DNA from: Maribacter sp. | GTDB lineage: Bacteria; Bacteroidota; Bacteroidia; Flavobacteriales; Flavobacteriaceae | Direction of reading: 5' to 3' | Assembly (NCBI GenBank): GCA_011050675.1 | Contig: DRFI01000015.1 | Coordinates: 1 to 64,000, forward strand | DNA length: 64,000 nucleotides | In this document: piece after piece, positions 57,884-64,000 of the stretch | Layout of the letters: every line of letters begins with the position of its first letter | Numbering within the stretch: the first letter of the stretch is position 1 | Made by a program: the position numbers and the translations under genes | Notes under the pieces: generated by a model | Told to the model about the DNA's origin: nothing | Databases searched by the model: none | Seen by the model: the letters and a program-made list of their open reading frames with translations, nothing else

Positions 57884-60640
57884 TTACTTAAAGGTTATTA
57901 GATAATTTGATAAATTTTGACTGTTATCTATGTTTAATTTTTTGCGAAGACGGTACCTATGTATTTCAACTCCTCTTATAGATATACCCATTAAAGGAGC
58001 TATTTCTTTGGTTGTATGATTCATTTTTAGATAGGCACATAATCTAAGATCTTTAGGACTTAATTTAGGGTATTTTTTTAGAAGATTCTCAAAGAAATCT
58101 TCATGTAATTCCTTAAAACTTAGCTCGAAATGTTTCCAATCTTGATCTTCGTTCATTGAATTATCAAGTTTTTTAGTTAGGGATCTATAGCGTTGTTTAT
58201 TAGAAAAAGCATCTTGGTTTAAAGAGATAAGCTCTTTTAATTCAATAATTAATTCATTTTTCTTGGCAACACTCATAGTTGTTCTCGCCAGCTCGGTTTG
58301 TTTTCTTTTAATTTCTTTCTCTAGTTTTTCTTTCTCTATTAGAGCCAAACGCTCTTCTTGCTCTCTTTGCAATTTAATTTTTAATAGATTGTGCTTTTTA
58401 GCTAACTTTTGTCTGTTGTACCAACGTACTAAAAGAATACTTACAGTAAATAATAATAAGTAACCGAGTAAGCTCCAGTTAGAAAAGTACCATGGTCTTA
58501 ATATTTCAAATTCAATGATTTTAGGATTTGAGAGTTCATTACCTATGCCTACTGTATATATTTTTAAAGCATAAGATCCAAAGGGCAAATTTTGAAGAAT
58601 AATAGTGCCATAATCTAAATAGCTAGATTGTTTTACGGTGCCAGTAAGTTCATAATAATAAGTATACTGCTTAAAACTGCCTGCAGAAACAGCTATTTTA
58701 ATGTTTTTGGATTTATTAAATGGTATTTTAAATAGATTTTCATTTAATGAATGGGTTTCATTTTCATCTATAAAAGAACTTATTCTTGGTGCGGGTAATT
58801 CTACATTTTGAAGCTCTTTCTCAAATTTTTTAAGGTTTAGTTTCCCAAAGCCGTCGGTAAGGGTAAAATAATATATAGAATCATTGTAATTTACAATGGT
58901 TTCTGTTTCTATGGCCAATCTTTTTCTAAGTTGCTCATCATCTAAAGTAAATTGATTAACACCAAGATCGGTATGGATGATTTTCTTTTGATTATCATTA
59001 TCAAAAAACCAATAATTTGTGGAATTGTAATTTACCAAGTCCATATTTTTATAATCTTCGAATTCTTTAAATTTCGAAATTACATCTGAAATGGGGTCAT
59101 ATTTATACCAATTACCTTCACTAGATAATATTATTTGATTTTTAATATTGTATAGTTTTATATTGTAGGTGTTGGGAATTACACCTGTTTCTATTTCTTT
59201 AATGTCCAATACCTTGGTGTGTAGATTATTCATTTTTATTTTGAAAAGACCCTTGTATGGATGTGCCGCCCATATTGTATTTGAATTTTCAAAGCATAAT
59301 TGCTTTACGGGAAAATCAATACCAATAACTCGTCTTGTTAGCCAATTGCCATTAGCATCCTTCTCGAAATTGGCTAAACCTGTGTATGTACCTTGAATAT
59401 AGGAAGATTGGGTTTCAGGGACTTTGACCATTTGATATCCTCCAGAAATATCAGATACCTTGTTAAGTTCACCATTTTTCAATATAAACGTACCGGTATT
59501 ATGTCCACAAAAGAGATCACCGTCAATAACTTCCAAATCCCAAACATGACCTTGTGATCCTGGTACAAAATGTAATAAGTTATTTTTAAAATAATAGATG
59601 CCAGTGTTGCTCCCCAAGTAGAGTTCGCCTTTATAATCCACAAGGTCATACACCGTACCTAAGACTCCCGAATAATCAGTATAATAGGTGATAGGGTTGT
59701 TTAGTTGAATCTTGTCTATACCATTATCTAGACCTAGCCATAGTTGCTCTTTATATTGTAGCATAGCTAAGACTGTATTGTTTTGTAGCCCTAGTGCCTT
59801 GTTGAGATTCTTAAATGAATTGGATTTAATATTATAGGTATAGACTCCGTTTTTTATTGTTCCAAATGCAATGGTATTTTTATCTAGCGATAAAACCTTA
59901 TTTAATTGATGTTCTTTTAACTCTTTGTTAATGGAGTCGTCTAATAGTTCAACTTGTCCATCAATAAGTAAAAAACATCCATTTAGTTTGGTCCCAATAA
60001 TTAAGTTATCTCCAAAAGGGACCATGTCAACAATAGTCTTACCTTCTAAGATTTCTTGTGAATCTAATGGTGTTAGAGAATTATTTTTAATCCAAAATAA
60101 TCTTCGTTGTTCACCTGCAACTATAATTTGATTCTTATACTTGGCTATATTGGTAACTACAAAAGGGACATCTATTATTGTTATTTCATTGTCCTTATAA
60201 ATGTATACTGTTGAAAAAGATCTAAAAATAATCGCATCATTAAGTTGTATGATTTGCCAGAATTCTTCATTTGTAAACTCGTGATTTTTAATTAAATGAG
60301 TTAATGACGTATACACTAAAGATCCGTAATCATTCATCTCCCAGAACCCGAATTCTTCATAAGAGCCAGTAAATATTTTTCCATTTACAAATGCTACTGA
60401 ACGAACAATTGTTTTATTAGGTAATTTGTTTAGGCTCCAATTCTCACCATTAAAATGTAGCAATCCATTATTATTGGCAGCATATAATTCACCATTATTA
60501 TCGATGGCAAGTCCCCAGTTTTTACTTGCGGCATTATATTCATAACTACTGTAATTTTGAATAGGAGGTAATAAGTTTTGCCCTAAAATCCATTGCGGGA
60601 TTGCAGATAAGAAGAATATGATAATTAATTTGTATTTCAT
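57884..60640 (-). CDS. Membrane-spanning PUL regulator: propeller, Y_Y_Y and LuxR-type HTH
   Basis: 918 residues. A signal peptide (FFLSAIPQWILGQ) is followed by two-component-regulator-type beta-propeller repeats over about 30-620, a Y_Y_Y (triple tyrosine) domain near 640-730, and one membrane segment near 735-757 (NWSLLGYLLLFTVSILLV). A basic coiled coil follows, then a LuxR-type helix-turn-helix at the C-terminus (YPKLSPKDLRLCAYL, MGISIRGVEIHRYRLRKKL). There is no histidine kinase or receiver domain, so DNA binding would take place from the membrane, in a single protein. It lies upstream of and co-directional with SusC of PUL 2, and presumably activates it on sensing glucan fragments in the periplasm. 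Confidence 0.88.
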   Translation of the reverse strand: MKYKLIIIFFLSAIPQWILGQNLLPPIQNYSSYEYNAASKNWGLAIDNNGELYAANNNGLLHFNGENWSLNKLPNKTIVRSVAFVNGKIFTGSYEEFGFWEMNDYGSLVYTSLTHLIKNHEFTNEEFWQIIQLNDAIIFRSFSTVYIYKDNEITIIDVPFVVTNIAKYKNQIIVAGEQRRLFWIKNNSLTPLDSQEILEGKTIVDMVPFGDNLIIGTKLNGCFLLIDGQVELLDDSINKELKEHQLNKVLSLDKNTIAFGTIKNGVYTYNIKSNSFKNLNKALGLQNNTVLAMLQYKEQLWLGLDNGIDKIQLNNPITYYTDYSGVLGTVYDLVDYKGELYLGSNTGIYYFKNNLLHFVPGSQGHVWDLEVIDGDLFCGHNTGTFILKNGELNKVSDISGGYQMVKVPETQSSYIQGTYTGLANFEKDANGNWLTRRVIGIDFPVKQLCFENSNTIWAAHPYKGLFKIKMNNLHTKVLDIKEIETGVIPNTYNIKLYNIKNQIILSSEGNWYKYDPISDVISKFKEFEDYKNMDLVNYNSTNYWFFDNDNQKKIIHTDLGVNQFTLDDEQLRKRLAIETETIVNYNDSIYYFTLTDGFGKLNLKKFEKELQNVELPAPRISSFIDENETHSLNENLFKIPFNKSKNIKIAVSAGSFKQYTYYYELTGTVKQSSYLDYGTIILQNLPFGSYALKIYTVGIGNELSNPKIIEFEILRPWYFSNWSLLGYLLLFTVSILLVRWYNRQKLAKKHNLLKIKLQREQEERLALIEKEKLEKEIKRKQTELARTTMSVAKKNELIIELKELISLNQDAFSNKQRYRSLTKKLDNSMNEDQDWKHFELSFKELHEDFFENLLKKYPKLSPKDLRLCAYLKMNHTTKEIAPLMGISIRGVEIHRYRLRKKLNIDNSQNLSNYLITFK

Positions 60641-60845
60641 TTATCAATGCAGGTATAGGAATTCTACTGTTATGATAAAGATAGTTGAATCATGAGGTAT
60701 GCAAAACTATCGATTGTTAAATCATATTAACTTTTAAATACCTTCCATTATTGAAGGAATTTTGTAGTATATTTTATAATCAGAAAGAATAGAAGAGAGA
60801 CATAACAAAACAGTAAAGACCTTTGATTTAACTTAAAACTAGCTA

Positions 60846-61211
60846 TTATTTTAAACGGTATTGTACGTTCGTATTTTTTAAGCTCAACACTTTATTCATT
60901 ACCAAGTTTTCATAGGTATTAGATTCAATTGGATAAACTACATTAACTATTGAAACATCACCTTGCCTTTCATAAAATGAAATTGCTCTCTCATTATTAA
61001 TATATACTTCAAGATTAAATTCTGCGTATCCATTTTTAAGTATTTCTTTCTCCGCTTTATTCATAAGATTGTACCCAATTACTTTCCCGTAAAACCTTTC
61101 CAATAGATATAACTTACTTAATTCGGTAATAGCTATTTTACTAATAAGACAAGTGTTGTCATAGATTTCAACAACTCCAATTATATTTCCATTCTGATAA
61201 GCAATTATCAA
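60846..61211 (-). CDS. GNAT acetyltransferase, 5' end unclear
   Basis: 121 residues from a TTG at 61211. GNAT features: the acetyl-CoA-binding stretch YGKVIGYNLMNKAEKEIL and the C-terminal VYINNERAISFYERQG. Frame and homology-like sequence continue upstream to about 61361 (GITFEFANFITKRFS) without an ATG, GTG or TTG, so either a rare start is used or the 5' end has been lost. As it stands the first beta strands of the fold are partly missing. Substrate unknown. Confidence 0.65.
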   Translation of the reverse strand: MIIAYQNGNIIGVVEIYDNTCLISKIAITELSKLYLLERFYGKVIGYNLMNKAEKEILKNGYAEFNLEVYINNERAISFYERQGDVSIVNVVYPIESNTYENLVMNKVLSLKNTNVQYRLK

Positions 61212-61569
61212 TCGGTTTGGGTTTTCGTTAATTATATTTTCAATGTTGTCGGTAGAGAACCTTTTTGTAATAAAATTCGCGAATTCAAAAGTTATTCCGT
61301 TAACTGCGTATGTCTGTATACTGTTTTGAGTAAAACAGATATTCTTAAAGTGTCTGAAAGCTTAGCTTTTCTAAATTAAATCCTGTCCGTTTTCACTTTA
61401 GATTATTTTTTGATTTTCGATATTTTGTATGATCTACAACGGTTTGATAAGAATAGTAGCCGAATTCTTGCCTTTTTTTTTAAGTTACAAAAAAGTTGAA
61501 ATGAGCTTTATCCTTATTTTTACTATAGTCTTTTAGCTATTATTTTTACACATTATTATAGGCTGATTT

Positions 61570-63189
61570 TTAATATTTCTTGATATATTCATCGGCAAAT
61601 CTTTGCCCCATTAATCTTTGTCCTGCTGAATTAAAATGCAATTTGTCACCTTTGTCAATTAAATCGGAAGTCTTTATAAGTATTAAATCATTAGTTAAGG
61701 CATAATTCCTGATATGATTATTTATACTTTTAAAATATTTGTTCTTAGAGAATGCCCCAAGTTCTCCTAATAGAATGGGTAATTCAAGATCTCCTGAAAT
61801 CGCCCGAAAATTTGTAAACAGCTCAGACAGTCTGTCTTCATATTCTAAGAAATTATTCTTATTTGCATCACTTTCGCCTTGATGCCACAATATTCCTTTC
61901 AATATTCCCATACTTTTTCCAAATTCAACTTTATCTTTAAAGTTTGATAATAAAGATACATCTCGATGTATTGAATCGCCTAGCCACTGATTTATTGAAC
62001 TGCCACCAACAGCTGTAGGAAGTATTAATACGGATATGCTATCAGGTATTTGTTCAATTAATCTTTTTCCGAATGAGAGACCGCAATCTAGCCCTTTGAA
62101 CGAGGGTTCATAAATATTAAGAGGTGCTTTTGCAAGGATAATTTCCTTGTTTTTATTTATTGTAAAAACTCTTTTCGATGGAATAGTGTCCTTCGGTTCT
62201 ACAAATCCACGACCAGCCATGTTCGATTGTCCGGCCATAATAAATACCCATAAATTTTTATTTTTGGGTGTCAAATTCACATGAATTGTTGATTTTGGAA
62301 AATTATGGGTCCATACCTTCTTGTTAATTGATTTAAGAGTCATATTTAACCAGACCTCAGCTAACGAAGGCCATGTTTTGGCTGCAATATTACCGGGTCG
62401 CATACCGTATCCATGTCCACCATCTTGTAATAAATGAAGTTCAATAGGCGTTTGATTATCCCTAAGCGCTTGAGAAAACACTAGTGAACTATTTCCATGG
62501 CTATCATCAGAGGTTCCAAAAATAAAAAATGGAGGTACATCTTTGCTCAAAACCAACTCAGGTGTAATGCTTCTATCTTCTCCATTATCCAGATAAGCTG
62601 GATATACAAGCATAGAAAAATTCGGTTTACATGATAATGTATCAATAGTATCTACTTTCGGGTATGAATCTATTGCAAACTGGGTTGATGCTCTGGCACA
62701 AAGACTTCCTCCAGCCGAAAAGCCAATAACACCTATTTTCTCGGGATTTAGGCTATACTTATTTGTTTCATTCCGTACAATCCTAATAGCTCTTTGAATA
62801 TCATTCAATGCACCTAATTGATTGTTTGGCACTCGATATTGTAGAACAAAAGCTGTATAGCCGAGCTTATTTAGCCATTCTGCTATTTCGTAACCTTCCT
62901 TATCGATAGCTAATTTTTTATATGAACCTCCAGGACAAACAATTACCCCAACTCCTAAATTATTTGAATCTTTAGGTTCAAAAACAACTAAAGCAGGATT
63001 TGTTATATCTGTGATTCTGGTGACATCCCCTGTTGTATTATCCGTTTGTACAGGTGGATGTTTTTCCATTCTTTCATTAGGAACTTTATCTGGCCACAAA
63101 TATATTGTATCTCTTATTTGAGACTGAAGTATTGTAGTAAAAAGAAGAAAGGCAATCGTTTGAAATATTAATCGCATATTTTTATTCAT
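61570..63189 (-). CDS. Bimodular esterase: alpha/beta hydrolase plus SASA/CE6 domain
   Basis: 539 residues from the ATG at 63189; ATG at 63219 or 63177 are alternatives, but the signal peptide (MRLIFQTIAFLLFTTIL) begins near 63177. Domain 1 (about 50-290) is a BD-FAE/axe-like alpha/beta hydrolase: CPGGSYKKL, nucleophile GFSAGGSL, and DGGHGYGM with the catalytic His. Domain 2 (about 310-539) is a SASA/CE6 SGNH-type esterase: MAGQSNMAGRG (Ser), WHQGESD, and DKLHFNSAGQ (Asp and His). Both probably deacetylate glycans, xylan or sialic-type sugars. Standing alone and just upstream of PUL 2, it may serve another glycan. Confidence 0.88.
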   Translation of the reverse strand: MNKNMRLIFQTIAFLLFTTILQSQIRDTIYLWPDKVPNERMEKHPPVQTDNTTGDVTRITDITNPALVVFEPKDSNNLGVGVIVCPGGSYKKLAIDKEGYEIAEWLNKLGYTAFVLQYRVPNNQLGALNDIQRAIRIVRNETNKYSLNPEKIGVIGFSAGGSLCARASTQFAIDSYPKVDTIDTLSCKPNFSMLVYPAYLDNGEDRSITPELVLSKDVPPFFIFGTSDDSHGNSSLVFSQALRDNQTPIELHLLQDGGHGYGMRPGNIAAKTWPSLAEVWLNMTLKSINKKVWTHNFPKSTIHVNLTPKNKNLWVFIMAGQSNMAGRGFVEPKDTIPSKRVFTINKNKEIILAKAPLNIYEPSFKGLDCGLSFGKRLIEQIPDSISVLILPTAVGGSSINQWLGDSIHRDVSLLSNFKDKVEFGKSMGILKGILWHQGESDANKNNFLEYEDRLSELFTNFRAISGDLELPILLGELGAFSKNKYFKSINNHIRNYALTNDLILIKTSDLIDKGDKLHFNSAGQRLMGQRFADEYIKKY

Positions 63190-63410
63190 CCTTTGTTTTA
63201 GTTTTCCTATAATGTACATTATAAAATATGTAGGGAAGGGGATTAGTACTTTCGTTTCGGTTTATGACTTAGCTAAATATAAAATTTTAACTATTTTTTT
63301 TCTCCTTGTAAACGCTAAAATTTATATTTAGCGACATTTTAAATATGCCCATACTTTGCGCTTTTACCCTAAACGCCGGATTAAGTTTAGGTTTTGTTGT
63401 GCTTTCGTTA

Positions 63411-64000
63411 TCATTTATGCTTTTCTATTTCTAACTCAATATCAATTAACAATTTGTCTATTTCTGAAATAGAATACTCACAAAGCCCTTCATAATTATC
63501 AGCTAACATTACCATAAGAGACAAAACATTTGAATATTCTTCAGAACTTAATAATCTTTTATAGTCAGTTGGTTTAAAACCAATAGGTGTTACTTTAAAA
63601 TATTTAAACATAATTGGTTGTATACTATTTGTAAGTAAATTGGAAGTTTTAATCTCTTGGTCTCTTGAGTTAGCAAAAACTTCATCATATAGGTTTATTA
63701 TTTTTAACCTTAATTCAGAATTGGAAACAATATCAAACCCTTGACTTTTTATATTTTCATAAGTCGAATATGATATTTGAAAAGAGAAATCTGTCGTTGG
63801 TATAGTAAAATAGCTTTGTAAAGAGTCGTTATAAGCTAGGTTATTGCTCAAATGTACCTCAAGTAGTTTACCTTCAATACTGACGTTCTTGAAATTGTCA
63901 GAGCGATAATTTAATTTTTCTTTATTTAAGTTTAATGCGCTTTGTAACTCTGTTAATAGAATTAATTCCTTTTCAGATGTTTTTCTGCGTTCATTCCAGT
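63411..64000 (-). CDS. DUF6090 family protein, 5' end outside the window
   Basis: The frame is open from 63411 to the right edge (about 196 codons). The visible part begins WNERRKTSEKELILLTELQ, the segment that follows the single N-terminal membrane helix in DUF6090 proteins of Flavobacteriia, and continues with SFQISYSTYENIKSQGF and SNSELRLKIINLYD, both typical. The start and membrane helix lie beyond the edge; the TTG at 63851 is not a real start. Function unknown. Confidence 0.75.
   Translation of the reverse strand, partial: WNERRKTSEKELILLTELQSALNLNKEKLNYRSDNFKNVSIEGKLLEVHLSNNLAYNDSLQSYFTIPTTDFSFQISYSTYENIKSQGFDIVSNSELRLKIINLYDEVFANSRDQEIKTSNLLTNSIQPIMFKYFKVTPIGFKPTDYKRLLSSEEYSNVLSLMVMLADNYEGLCEYSISEIDKLLIDIELEIEKHK

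Overview
The window looks like a piece of a marine Flavobacteriaceae (Bacteroidota) chromosome. It is AT-rich, several genes have TAnnTTTG-type boxes upstream instead of E. coli-like promoters, and it carries SusC/SusD pairs, FecI/FecR regulation, a PL7 alginate lyase, a sulfatase and a giant thrombospondin type 3 repeat surface protein. I see no tRNA, rRNA, CRISPR array, insertion sequence or phage.

Left part (1-12.4 kb, all minus strand): the N-terminal 2108 codons of a giant secreted repeat protein that runs off the left edge, a small exported partner gene, an ABC-F ATPase, a CsbD-like/tiny-membrane-protein stress pair, and a DUF3095 (class III cyclase-like) gene directly behind a PL7 alginate lyase.

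12.6-20.1 kb (plus strand): a TPR/LytS-type histidine kinase with its LytTR regulator, then a compact five-gene cluster of largely unrecognised genes ending in a cytosolic M48 metallopeptidase fused to a TerB-like domain. This cluster is the best candidate for an undescribed system. It is followed by a MORN-like protein and a Nudix hydrolase on the minus strand, then by a large outer-membrane protein combining a degenerate metallophosphoesterase domain, a segment with Fam20/HipA-like kinase motifs and an Omp85-type barrel. Two single-domain response regulators and a decayed gene come next.

27.5-41.7 kb (plus strand): a polysaccharide utilisation locus (PUL 1): ECF sigma factor, FecR anti-sigma factor, STN-containing SusC, SusD, PIG-L deacetylase, sugar MFS transporter, ROK kinase, PcRGLX/YetA-like lyase lipoprotein, and an SLC13 transporter split by one in-frame TAA. 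The logic would be outer-membrane capture, lyase and deacetylase processing, import and phosphorylation. The substrate is not evident.

43.6-60.6 kb (minus strand): a second PUL (PUL 2), apparently for beta-1,2-glucan: a membrane-spanning propeller/Y_Y_Y/LuxR regulator, SusC, SusD, a two-LamG surface protein, two tandem GH144-type endo-beta-1,2-glucanases, a serine esterase, a GH3 beta-glucosidase and a sulfatase. An MscS channel lies between the PULs. The right end holds a GNAT fragment, a two-domain esterase (alpha/beta hydrolase plus SASA/CE6) and a DUF6090 gene cut by the window edge.
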